Origin: a virus
Length of the DNA: 28,226 nt
IMG/VR virus record: IMGVR_UViG_3300037109_000037
Coordinates: 1 to 28,226 of that record
Direction: 5' to 3' (one strand)
The position numbers and the translations under genes were made by a program. Below the pieces are notes generated by a model. The model made no database searches, had not been told where the DNA came from, and saw only the letters and a program-made list of their open reading frames with translations. Positions 1 to 6,266 of the stretch are shown piece after piece (positions within the stretch are counted from its first letter, which is position 1; every line of letters starts with the position of its first letter).

Positions 1-2
1 AG

Positions 3-791
3 CGCGTCGACGGCTCCTACGTCCGGGGGGCCACGGGCAACACGCTCGACATCCTGCCTGCCCCTGAGGGTTGGCCGGTTCCGTTCCAGGTCGGCCTCGA
101 ACACGAGGGCGGCACCGGCTGGGTCGGGTCCCCGGGCGGGATCTGGGGCGAGGCCTATGTCGATGCTCCGGCGGCCATCTCCAAGGCCCAGCGAGACGCC
201 TTCGGCGGGGCATACCTCGGTGCCTACGGCGGCCCGTCGATCACGGGGACGATCCCGGTGGTCGGCTACGACGGCTGGCACAAGGGCCAGGCCGTCCAGT
301 TCACCGACACGGGCCTCGGCTTCTCTGCTCGCTGGCTGATGATCCACTCCGTCTCGATCACCGCCAACGACCCGCAGGGCGAGGCGCTGTCCTACGGCCT
401 CTCGGTGGGTGACGCCATGACGGCCGCGCTCGGCTACGCGCTCCGCAAGCAGCGCCTCGCGGACCAGCGGAAGGAAATCGCCCCGGCGTCGCAGTTCATC
501 CCGTACATGGGCGACCTGCAGCCCGAGCCTGGCGGGACGCTCGTGGTCAGGATGCAGCTCGCGTCGGACTCAGGGTCGGTGCGGAAGGTCGCCGGCGTCG
601 GCGCGCGGTGGTCCCTGCTCATCAACGGAGAATGGTCCGCCGACCCGTTCGATGACTCGCAGCTCTTCTGGCTGTCCGACGCGACGACCACGACGAACGA
701 GATCGGCCAGGTCACGGCCAAGATGCACGCCGCGGCTGGCGCGACGCCCGATGCCGACGCGGCTAATGCGAAGGCGGACGTGGTCCTGTGA
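3..791 (+). CDS. Phage tail/baseplate-type structural protein, 5'-truncated by the window
   Basis: The frame is open from the left edge, so the N-terminus lies outside. The visible ~262 residues are glycine-rich and beta-prone. They include a stretch around VVGYDGWHKGQAVQF that resembles the ligand-facing domains of phage tail hub or appendage proteins; this is a weak family impression, not a firm match. The last ~30 residues are Ala/Asp-rich. The stop overlaps the next gene's GTG (GTGA), so the two are translationally coupled. With the following two genes it forms the end of a rightward structural operon that meets the leftward lysogeny operon head-on. A tail role is inferred mainly from position and composition. 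Confidence 0.75.
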   Translation, partial: RVDGSYVRGATGNTLDILPAPEGWPVPFQVGLEHEGGTGWVGSPGGIWGEAYVDAPAAISKAQRDAFGGAYLGAYGGPSITGTIPVVGYDGWHKGQAVQFTDTGLGFSARWLMIHSVSITANDPQGEALSYGLSVGDAMTAALGYALRKQRLADQRKEIAPASQFIPYMGDLQPEPGGTLVVRMQLASDSGSVRKVAGVGARWSLLINGEWSADPFDDSQLFWLSDATTTTNEIGQVTAKMHAAAGATPDADAANAKADVVL

Positions 792-1198
792 GCCGGCTCG
801 GGCAGACGGTGCGGGTCAGGGGCTCGGGCATGATCGGGAGCGGTGGGTCGCCGTTCGTCGTCCAAGACTATTGCGGCGCCTGGCCCGTCCCCGTTCCGCA
901 CGCAATCAACGACGCGCGCTACGGGATCATCTGGATGGTCGCGAACCAAGCCGGGGTCGAGACGCAACTGAAGCTCGAGATCGATGGCTATTGGGAGAGC
1001 GGCACCACGATCCCGTCGACGTGGACGAGCGACCAGCCAGTCACGGTGCTCGCGCTCTCAGGCTCGTACTCGGCCGGCCCGCACGATTTCGTGGTCTCGC
1101 AGTCGACTGACGGCGGCTCTACCTGGTCGGGCGCCAACGCGACGCTCTTCGTGTGGGACGTGCCCGACGCCAGCATTTACGTCGCCTCGTGCGGATAG
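788..1198 (+). CDS. Hypothetical phage structural protein (beta-rich)
   Basis: 136 residues from a GTG that overlaps the upstream stop by four bases, the habitual arrangement in this genome. The sequence is beta-strand-like throughout, with Gly/Ser/Thr/Trp richness and a late segment DFVVSQSTDGGSTWSG resembling Asp-box or immunoglobulin-like strands seen in virion surface proteins. No catalytic motif is visible. It sits between two other structural-looking genes at the end of the tail module, so a minor tail or decoration role is plausible, but the function is not recognised. Confidence 0.7.
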   Translation: MSRLGQTVRVRGSGMIGSGGSPFVVQDYCGAWPVPVPHAINDARYGIIWMVANQAGVETQLKLEIDGYWESGTTIPSTWTSDQPVTVLALSGSYSAGPHDFVVSQSTDGGSTWSGANATLFVWDVPDASIYVASCG

Positions 1199-1207
1199 GA
1201 GTTTCCC

Positions 1208-1711
1208 ATGCCGAATCCCGTTGCTCCCACCGAAGGCGGGTCCCGCCGCATCCCATTCCTCATCGACCCGGCCAATCCCGGCGTCGCCTACCTGGCGGTC
1301 GGCTCCGGTGCCATCAGCATGGGTGCCGGGCGGACGCCTGGCGCGGTCCCGGGCGCGCTCGGCTGGGGCCTCGGCTCCGCTGGCGTGCCGCTCCAGCATC
1401 ACGTCGCCGACAGGTTCGTCCCGTTCGCCCTGACGGCCGTCACGACGGAGCAGCTCGCCTGGACGCCAGGCACGGGCAAGAAGGTCCGCCTCCTCGCGAT
1501 CCATCTCAAGGCGACCGTCGAGACGACGATCGCGATCCTCGACGGGACGGGCGGTTCGACGTTGTACACCGTCGGGGCCGAGGTCGGCAAGACGATCACC
1601 ATCCCGCTGGGCCCGATCGGGGTCCTCTCGGGCCTGGCGGACAACGCCCTCTATCTCACCTCCAGCGCCGAGGCCGACATCGCGGGGACCCTGTCGGGCT
1701 GCGAGGAGTGA
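1208..1711 (+). CDS. Hypothetical phage structural protein, last gene of the tail module
   Basis: 167 residues. An AGGAG Shine-Dalgarno lies six bases before the ATG, so this start is well supported. The N-terminal third is Gly/Pro-rich. The C-terminal ~100 residues (from about LTAVTTEQLAWTPGTGKKV) read as a compact beta-sandwich and share their general style with the structural gene at 27326-27817. The gene ends in GCEE and is followed four bases later by the 3' end of the leftward lipoprotein gene, so it closes the late operon. A tail-tip or head-tail surface role is inferred only. Confidence 0.7.
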   Translation: MPNPVAPTEGGSRRIPFLIDPANPGVAYLAVGSGAISMGAGRTPGAVPGALGWGLGSAGVPLQHHVADRFVPFALTAVTTEQLAWTPGTGKKVRLLAIHLKATVETTIAILDGTGGSTLYTVGAEVGKTITIPLGPIGVLSGLADNALYLTSSAEADIAGTLSGCEE

Positions 1712-1715
1712 GCGG

Positions 1716-2381
1716 CTAGGGGGTCGCGTCCGCACAGGTGAAGTGGTACGTCTTGCCCAGGGCGGCGAAATCCTTGACCGCGTTCGCGAGAGTGTCCACC
1801 GCGACCGAGTAGTTGGTCATGCCGCGGCCCACGGTGGTGGTGCTGAAGTTGCGGCCCCCGTCCCTCAGGTAGATCCCAGCATCTTCCATGGTCCCGTAGG
1901 CCGCCTGCATCTCGACGAGAAACCCGCCAGCGAGTCCCCAGCGCGGCATGTTCGTGATCGCGACGTCGGCTCGGTAGGCCATGGATGCGATCCGGTCACC
2001 GGCCTGCCCGACCGCGTAGAAGTCATCGGCCGCGAGGCCGACGTTGAGGTCTCCTCGGTAGTTGACGGTCGCCCTCATCGCACTCAAGGCCGTGCATGCT
2101 GAATCCAGCCAGCCGGTCGGGTAGACAGGCGTCGGCTCGGGCTTCGGGGTCGTCGCCGGCGACGGACTCGGGTCTGCCGAGACGAGCACCGCGTCGGCTG
2201 ACGGCCTGGGCGTCGTCGCGACGAGCGAAGCCTGACTCGCGCCGCATCCCCCGAGGATCGCGGTGCCCAGAAGCACCGCCAGCGCCAAACGACCCGGCGC
2301 GGGCAGGGCAGACGCTGCACGCCTTGGGGGACCGGGGGCATCTCCTGAAAGGGGCGACATGTCCGAGCGCGAGCCGGTCAC
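1716..2381 (-). CDS. Putative lipoprotein, lysogeny-operon cargo
   Basis: 221 residues on the minus strand. A signal sequence of type LALAVLLGTAILGGC carries a clear lipobox (ILGGC), predicting export and lipid attachment at that Cys. A Pro/Ser/Thr linker follows (residues ~58-90), then a globular ~130-residue domain with two more Cys that could form a disulfide. The GTG at 2381 overlaps the repressor stop (GTGA), supporting coupling. It gives a long 46-residue leader before the Cys, so an inner ATG at 2360 is an alternative start. Expression with the repressor means it should be made in the lysogen, as for lysogenic-conversion or superinfection-exclusion proteins. That role is inferred; the domain is not recognised. 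Confidence 0.75.
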   Translation of the reverse strand: MTGSRSDMSPLSGDAPGPPRRAASALPAPGRLALAVLLGTAILGGCGASQASLVATTPRPSADAVLVSADPSPSPATTPKPEPTPVYPTGWLDSACTALSAMRATVNYRGDLNVGLAADDFYAVGQAGDRIASMAYRADVAITNMPRWGLAGGFLVEMQAAYGTMEDAGIYLRDGGRNFSTTTVGRGMTNYSVAVDTLANAVKDFAALGKTYHFTCADATP

Positions 2382-2782
2382 GGGCGTTGAGACGGTGCTT
2401 GCGGACCTGGCCGACGAGGTAGCCGCCGCGGTGGTTCGGGCTCGTCTCCGTCTTCGTCGTCTGGAAGGTCCGCGCCGAGACCGCGGGCTGCGCCCTCCCC
2501 AACCGCCCCGAGCAGGAACTTCTCGATCGGGTAGTACGGCTCGGGTGGCGGCGTGGGGACGGCTGGCGGATTCCGGAAGAGTTCTTCACTGACCCGGAGC
2601 GCCGCGGCTAGGGCCGCCGACTCGTAGACGTTCGGGAGTCGCTTCCCGTCGCGCCAGGCCGCGAGCTTGCGCGGATCCACGTCCATCTTCCGAGCAACCG
2701 CGCGCTCGGACACTCCCCGCTCACGGAGCGCCCGCCGCAGCGCGTAGCCGAATCGCTCGCGCATCTCAACTTCGCCAACCAT
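2378..2782 (-). CDS. XRE-family HTH repressor (CI-like)
   Basis: 134 residues from the ATG at 2782; an inner ATG at 2764 would remove six. The N-terminal ~65 residues form an XRE/Cro-CI helix-turn-helix: RRALRERGVSERAVARKM, then DPRKLAAWRDGKRLPN and an ALAAALRVSEELF helix. The rest is a Pro-rich and acidic/Arg-rich tail with no LexA-type peptidase domain, so RecA-dependent self-cleavage is not expected. The frame is open further upstream to 2971, but that part crosses the divergent promoter and lacks protein-like sequence. It faces the HTH gene at 2919 across a control region, the usual immunity-region geometry, and is co-transcribed with the lipoprotein. Confidence 0.8.
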   Translation of the reverse strand: MVGEVEMRERFGYALRRALRERGVSERAVARKMDVDPRKLAAWRDGKRLPNVYESAALAAALRVSEELFRNPPAVPTPPPEPYYPIEKFLLGAVGEGAARGLGADLPDDEDGDEPEPPRRLPRRPGPQAPSQRP

Positions 2783-2789
2783 GAGCACG

Positions 2790-2795
2790 ATGCTA
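2790..2795 (-). promoter_or_regulatory. Possible -10 element of the repressor promoter
   Basis: On the minus strand the hexamer TAGCAT ends exactly seven bases before the ATG at 2782. This spacing would put the transcription start at or near the A of the ATG, a leaderless arrangement. No Shine-Dalgarno precedes that ATG, which fits. No good -35 is visible, so this is tentative. Confidence 0.3.
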
Positions 2796-2880
2796 GGGCT
2801 GCTCACGTGTGACCATGCCACGAGTTGACGCAGCGCCCCGGTTCCGGCCCCACGGTACGAAAGTGCCATTTGCGCGGTGC

Positions 2881-2911
2881 TTGACATTGCGCGGCGATTA
2901 TGCATCATGAT
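2881..2911 (+). promoter_or_regulatory. Probable early rightward promoter
   Basis: A perfect -35 consensus TTGACA lies at 2881-2886. Candidate -10 hexamers are CATGAT at 2906-2911 (19-bp spacer) and the poorer ATCATG at 2904-2909 (17-bp spacer). CATGAT ends seven bases before the ATG at 2919, giving the same leaderless geometry as the repressor side. It would drive the long early operon starting with the Cro-like gene. Confidence 0.55.
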
Positions 2912-2914
2912 GCA
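2901..2914. promoter_or_regulatory. 14-bp perfect palindrome, candidate operator
   Basis: TGCATCATGATGCA is a perfect inverted repeat without spacer. It covers the -10 region of the early promoter and ends four bases before the early gene's ATG. It lies between the divergent repressor and Cro-like genes. Binding by either dimeric HTH protein there would block polymerase. No second full copy was noticed nearby. Confidence 0.5.
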
Positions 2915-2918
2915 AGAG

Positions 2919-3128
2919 ATGAGCACTGCACCAAACCGGACACACGCCCAGCAACTGGTGTCACTCCGCACCGGCCGCGAGGTCCCCGACGCCCTGCGCG
3001 ACCTCTACATCTCGCAGGGCCTCTCCCAGGAGGACATCGCCCGCGAGTGGGGCATCACCCGCAACACGGTCGCGATGTGGCTGCGCGAGTACGGGATCAG
3101 CCGCGACGAGCGGCAGGCCATCGCGTGA
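2919..3128 (+). CDS. Small HTH protein, Cro-like first gene of the early operon
   Basis: 69 residues from ATG 2919. The C-terminal half is a clear helix-turn-helix: LYISQGLSQEDIAREW followed by the recognition helix GITRNTVAMWLREYGI, of the type found in small phage and transposase-associated DNA-binding proteins. The frame is open upstream to 2877, but that extension would run through the promoter, and no ribosome site precedes either start; leaderless translation from 2919 fits the promoter spacing. Position opposite the repressor suggests a Cro or early activator role. It overlaps the next gene by GTGA. Confidence 0.75.
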   Translation: MSTAPNRTHAQQLVSLRTGREVPDALRDLYISQGLSQEDIAREWGITRNTVAMWLREYGISRDERQAIA

Positions 3129-3307
3129 GCAGCGAGTCGCGGCGCCTCCTCGAGGCCGATCAGGACCTCGAGGACCTCGAGGAAGACGCGCGCCAGGACG
3201 CGCTGACTCGAGCTGCGGATCCGGGGCTGACCCGGGAAGCGTGGATCCACGTCAGGCAGGGCCAGCGCGAGACGCTGGACGACGACGACGAGGAGGACCC
3301 CTCGTGA
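3125..3307 (+). CDS. Small acidic hypothetical protein
   Basis: 60 residues from a GTG overlapping the Cro-like stop. It is strongly acidic, with DQDLEDLEEDARQDA near the N-terminus and a TLDDDDEEDP tail, and mostly helical. Small acidic early phage proteins sometimes mimic DNA or bind host enzymes, but nothing here shows that. Both ends are fixed by four-base overlaps, which is the main evidence that it is real. Confidence 0.6.
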   Translation: MSSESRRLLEADQDLEDLEEDARQDALTRAADPGLTREAWIHVRQGQRETLDDDDEEDPS

Positions 3308-3444
3308 CAGCGCCCGTCGCACCCCCCGCCCCCAAGCCTGCCCCCATCGTCAGCCCGTGGGTCGCCCGGGCGCTCGAGCAGCGCGGCACCCTCCGCGGCG
3401 GGCTCCCGGCACCGACGCTCGCGCCGGCCAGGCGGGCGAAGTGA
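3304..3444 (+). CDS. Small Pro/Ala-rich hypothetical protein
   Basis: 46 residues from a GTG overlapping the acidic protein's stop. The first third is Pro/Ala-rich (APVAPPAPKPAP), and the rest is basic with VARALEQRGTLRGGL. No domain is recognised. It is retained because it is precisely chained by GTGA overlaps on both sides in an otherwise gapless operon. Confidence 0.5.
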   Translation: MTAPVAPPAPKPAPIVSPWVARALEQRGTLRGGLPAPTLAPARRAK

Positions 3445-3569
3445 CTGCCGCCCAGCGTCACCTGGTCGTCCTCCGTCACCTGCTCGCCAACGCGATCGCG
3501 CGGGGCGATCTGTTCACCGCACTGATCGTCGGCGCTCGCATCAGGGCCGAGCTGGAGCGCCCGTCGTGA
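3441..3569 (+). CDS. Small helical hypothetical protein
   Basis: 42 residues from GTG 3441, overlapping the previous stop. The whole peptide looks like two amphipathic helices (RHLVVLRHLLANAIARGD and ALIVGARIRAELER). No recognised family. The GTGA overlaps at both ends support expression within the operon. Confidence 0.5.
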   Translation: MTAAQRHLVVLRHLLANAIARGDLFTALIVGARIRAELERPS

Positions 3570-3649
3570 TCGAACTCGCAGCCTCCGCGGGAATCGCGTT
3601 CCTCGCGTCGGTCGGGGTTGGGGCGCTCCTGGCCCGGTGGCTCCGATGA
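3566..3649 (+). CDS. 27-residue single-pass membrane peptide
   Basis: A GTG overlapping the previous stop opens a 27-codon frame. Almost the whole product is one hydrophobic helix (IAFLASVGVGALLARWL) ending in Arg. It ends in an ATGA overlap with the next gene. It is too short for most gene callers; the hydrophobic pattern and the double overlap are the evidence. Similar micro-membrane peptides occur at 11501, 17267 and 17933. Confidence 0.5.
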   Translation: MIELAASAGIAFLASVGVGALLARWLR

Positions 3650-3783
3650 CCTGCCGGCATCGTTTCGCCGCCCATGACGGGCTGGACGTGCGGATCGTCG
3701 CCGTCTGGCCGTTGCTGGCCCGCTTCGCGCTGTGCGCCGGCTGCCGCCGGGCAGCCGCGGCGATGGGGATGGACCTGCGATGA
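3646..3783 (+). CDS. Small Cys/His protein
   Basis: 45 residues from ATG 3646, overlapping both neighbours by four bases. It has an N-terminal TCRHRF, a hydrophobic middle and a CAGC pair, so a single-zinc knuckle is possible. Its end reads into the ATG of the HNH-like gene. No function recognised. Confidence 0.5.
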   Translation: MTCRHRFAAHDGLDVRIVAVWPLLARFALCAGCRRAAAAMGMDLR

Positions 3784-4220
3784 GCGCGGACCTGACCCTC
3801 TTCGCCGGTGACCGCAACCAGCGCTATCGCCAGGCGCACCGCGACGAGCTGAACGCGAAGTCGCGGGCCTACCGCGTGGCCCGGCGCGGCCAGGTGATCG
3901 AGGCTTGCACCGTCTGCGGCCAGGACCTCGATCTCGCTGGGAACGGGCGACCCCGGCTCACGTGTTCCGATGCCTGCCGGATCCGCCTGTTCCGTGAACG
4001 TCACGGTGAGGATCAGCGACTTCGGTCCCATGCGCACCGCGCGGTCGCCCGCGCCATCGCGTCCGGCGCCCTTCTCCGCCAGCCATGCGCGGTCTGCGGC
4101 GACAGTCGCCGACCCGAGGGCCACCACCACCGCGGCTACAGCCCGGACGCGGTCCTCGACGTCGTCTTCCTCTGCTCGCGGCATCACAAGGCCGCCCACC
4201 GGGAAGCGGCCGCGGCATGA
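3780..4220 (+). CDS. HNH-like/zinc-binding protein
   Basis: 146 residues from the ATG overlapping the previous stop. There are two zinc-type modules: CTVCGQDLD...LTCSDACR (residues ~43-66), a C-x2-C...C-x3-C knuckle, and a C-terminal PCAVCGDSRRPEGHHHRGY followed by LCSRHHKAAH. The second is the pattern of the small HNH-like phage proteins whose core is C-x2-C, H-H and C-x2-H-H. Such proteins are homing-type nucleases or DNA-binding relatives; activity cannot be judged from sequence alone. It lies in the early operon before another zinc protein and the recombination genes. Confidence 0.7.
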   Translation: MSADLTLFAGDRNQRYRQAHRDELNAKSRAYRVARRGQVIEACTVCGQDLDLAGNGRPRLTCSDACRIRLFRERHGEDQRLRSHAHRAVARAIASGALLRQPCAVCGDSRRPEGHHHRGYSPDAVLDVVFLCSRHHKAAHREAAAA

Positions 4221-4645
4221 GCGACCAACTGACCGTTGACGGTCGCGGCTGCCTGGTCTGCGGATCTCCCATCCCGGCTGGATCGCGGCGACACCGGCAG
4301 ACCTGCTCCGCGACGTGTCGCCAGCGGGCGAGCCGGCAGGAGCGCCGAGAAAGTGTGACAGGACCCGAAGTGGCGCCCACGTCCACCCCGACCGTTTCAC
4401 CGGCCTCGCCGATCGCGCCACCCGCAGCCCCGGCCTCGCTGGACGCCATCGCCGAGAGCATCGAGACCCCGATTGAGGGCGGCTTCGGATGCCGCGCGTA
4501 CTGCGAGGTCCGCGCCGGCGGGTTCGGGGCCGTCTTCGGCCGCGACGCCGGGCGGGTCCATGAGCCGGTCGGTCCGGTGTTCCCGCGACCGCGGCAGGCC
4601 ATCGACCTGGCCGAGCTTCTGAACGCGCGACTCATCGCCGCCTGA
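4217..4645 (+). CDS. Zinc-knuckle protein with Pro/Ala linker
   Basis: 142 residues, ATG overlapping the HNH-like stop. The N-terminus CLVCGSPIPAGSRRHRQTC...C is a zinc-ribbon-like module similar to the first module of the preceding protein, suggesting the two are related or share a target. A Thr/Pro/Ala linker (residues ~52-78) leads to a C-terminal ~60-residue domain with an Arg/Gly-rich segment and a final LAELLNARLIAA helix. Function is unknown; a nucleic-acid-binding role is inferred from the zinc module and charge. Confidence 0.6.
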   Translation: MSDQLTVDGRGCLVCGSPIPAGSRRHRQTCSATCRQRASRQERRESVTGPEVAPTSTPTVSPASPIAPPAAPASLDAIAESIETPIEGGFGCRAYCEVRAGGFGAVFGRDAGRVHEPVGPVFPRPRQAIDLAELLNARLIAA

Positions 4646-4681
4646 CACGACGCCGGCCGCTGGCCGGAGAGGAGAGAGCAC

Positions 4682-5803
4682 ATGGCCACGCAGCCCACAC
4701 CCGCGCCCGCGACCTCGAGCGCTCTCGTTCCGGTCGCCGCCGGCGTCGAGTTCAACCTCGACGCATTCCCCACGGCGCAGTTCAACCGTCTGATTCCGAT
4801 CCAGACGATCCGGATGCCGGGCGACCTGTTCGTCCCGATGGTCCAGATCGTCCAGCTCGATCCAGCCGACAGCCAGGGCAAGTCGGCCGACCACTACAAG
4901 AGCAACGACGTCCCCGGCGGCCACCGGGCGCTCACCGCCCGCGGCCTCAACAAGGTCGCGTCCGCCAGCTCGGTCAGCTTCTTCGACGAGCGCCGGACGG
5001 ACGACGGGAGCGATCCCAACGTCATGGCCGTGAGCGTGATGGCGTCGATGACCCTGCCGACCGGGCTGCGGATCACCGCTCCCGGCTCGCAGCTGATCGA
5101 CATCCGCTCCTGGTTCGGCCCCTCGACGAGCGCGGCCGAGATCGCGAAGTTCCGCAAGCAGTTCTACGCAAACGTCTCGACGCGGGCGAAGAACCGGGCG
5201 ATCCGCGGGCTCCTGTCGATGAAGTCGAGCTACACCGACGCCGAGATCGCCAAGCCGTTTGCGGCCGTGTCGTTCGCCCCGAACATGGCGAACCCGGAGG
5301 TCCGCGCGCGGTTCCTCGACGCGATGGCGCCCTCGGTCGCCCAGCTCTACGGCCCCGAAGCCGCGCCGCAGCTGGCGGCCGGCCAGGTCATCCAGGCTCC
5401 CGAGGCGCCGGAGCACGACGAGGACGACGGCGTGATCGAGGGCCAGGCCACGGACGCCGGCCCGGAGCCCTCCTGGTTCGGGACCGAGGCAGCGCCGGAG
5501 GCCACGGCCACAACCTCGACGCCGGCGATGCGACTGGCCGCGGTCCTGCGGGAGAAGGCCGCGGGCTCCGGCATGGTCGGGCCGGCGACCGCTCCGCAGC
5601 TGCAGAAGCTGGCCGAGGTCTTCGTCGCCAGCAGCATCGGCAGGCCGGAGACAGACGCCGGCCTCCGGATCATCTTCGGGGTCACCGGCCGCACCGACTT
5701 CACCGGGGCCCAGGCCCAGGCGCTCATCGAGTGCTCGGTCGACGCCGAGTTCGGCGACCTGTGGCGCGAGCTCGTGGCGGGTGACGGGGCGCAGGCGGCA
5801 TGA
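4682..5803 (+). CDS. Probable phage single-strand annealing / recombination protein
   Basis: 373 residues with a strong GGAGAGGAGAG ribosome site before ATG 4682, one of few genes here with its own initiation site. The conserved-looking core covers residues ~30-220: RIPGD-like entry (IRMPGDLFVPMVQIV), LTARGLNKVASASSVSFFDE, VMASMTLPTGLRITAPGSQ and STRAKNRAIRGLLSM. The Thr-Arg-Ala-x-Asn-Arg-Ala-x-Arg helix is the kind of element seen in phage Erf/RecT/Rad52-like annealing proteins. A disordered acidic/Ala/Pro linker (~235-285) and a small C-terminal helical domain follow. It directly precedes SbcD and SbcC, matching the usual exonuclease-plus-annealase pairing. The family assignment is an inference, not a certain match. 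Confidence 0.55.
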   Translation: MATQPTPAPATSSALVPVAAGVEFNLDAFPTAQFNRLIPIQTIRMPGDLFVPMVQIVQLDPADSQGKSADHYKSNDVPGGHRALTARGLNKVASASSVSFFDERRTDDGSDPNVMAVSVMASMTLPTGLRITAPGSQLIDIRSWFGPSTSAAEIAKFRKQFYANVSTRAKNRAIRGLLSMKSSYTDAEIAKPFAAVSFAPNMANPEVRARFLDAMAPSVAQLYGPEAAPQLAAGQVIQAPEAPEHDEDDGVIEGQATDAGPEPSWFGTEAAPEATATTSTPAMRLAAVLREKAAGSGMVGPATAPQLQKLAEVFVASSIGRPETDAGLRIIFGVTGRTDFTGAQAQALIECSVDAEFGDLWRELVAGDGAQAA

Positions 5804-5979
5804 CGACGATCGTCGTGACCGTCGCCGTCGAGGACGCCTCAACCGCGACGAAACACACCCGCGAGATCGTGGTCCGCGACGGCGGGGCCTACGGCAAGCC
5901 TCTGCCCCCGAGCCGGATGCGCCTCAAGGCGCAGCGCGAGACCCGGAAGGCCCTCGAAGCCTTGGTGCCGGACCGATGA
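5800..5979 (+). CDS. Small hypothetical protein of the recombination cluster
   Basis: 59 residues, ATG overlapping the annealing-protein stop. The N-terminal half is beta-like (TTIVVTVAVEDAS, REIVVRDGGA) and the C-terminal half a basic helix (MRLKAQRETRKALEAL). No known family. It also overlaps the next gene by four bases. Confidence 0.55.
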   Translation: MTTIVVTVAVEDASTATKHTREIVVRDGGAYGKPLPPSRMRLKAQRETRKALEALVPDR

Positions 5980-6266
5980 CCCCGCCCGTCGTGTTCGCCT
6001 TCGCGGATCCGGCACGCCGGACCTGGATCGCCCTCAACCGGGCAGGCGACGCCTACCACGTGGTGACCCCGACGCCCGATGACGCCCAGCTCATCACGGA
6101 CGGCCTGCGGCACAAGGGCCAGCTCAGCTGCTCGTGCGCCGGCGGGCGCTACCGCGGGAGCTGCTACGTGACGGTCGCCTGTGAGGCGATCGAGGCTGGC
6201 CCCTCCGCCGAGCCCACCTGGTTCGACGCGGCTCCGGGCGAGCTCGTGGAGGCCTGGGGCAAGTGA
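5976..6266 (+). CDS. Small Cys-rich protein, SWIM-like
   Basis: 96 residues. The C-terminal half contains LSCSCAGGRYRGSCYVTVACE, reminiscent of the SWIM zinc module (C-x-C...C-x-H), but the expected final His is Val, and a further Cys four residues on may substitute. SWIM modules bind DNA or protein and are common in phage early genes. It lies between the annealing protein and SbcD with ATGA/GTGA overlaps, so it may assist recombination; this is inference. Confidence 0.55.
   Translation: MTPPVVFAFADPARRTWIALNRAGDAYHVVTPTPDDAQLITDGLRHKGQLSCSCAGGRYRGSCYVTVACEAIEAGPSAEPTWFDAAPGELVEAWGK

Noticed and set aside
1712-1740. Bidirectional terminator between the tail operon and the lipoprotein gene
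   Set aside because: The convergent genes are four bases apart and no stem-loop with a T-run is visible.
2785-2971. N-terminal extension of the repressor to 2971
   Set aside because: The extension crosses the divergent promoter and palindrome and is not HTH-like; ATG 2782 or 2764 is preferred.
4397-5842. 481-codon minus-strand frame opposite the annealing-protein candidate
   Set aside because: Low-complexity Arg/Gly/Asp composition, no ribosome site; the plus-strand gene has a strong ribosome site and protein-like sequence.
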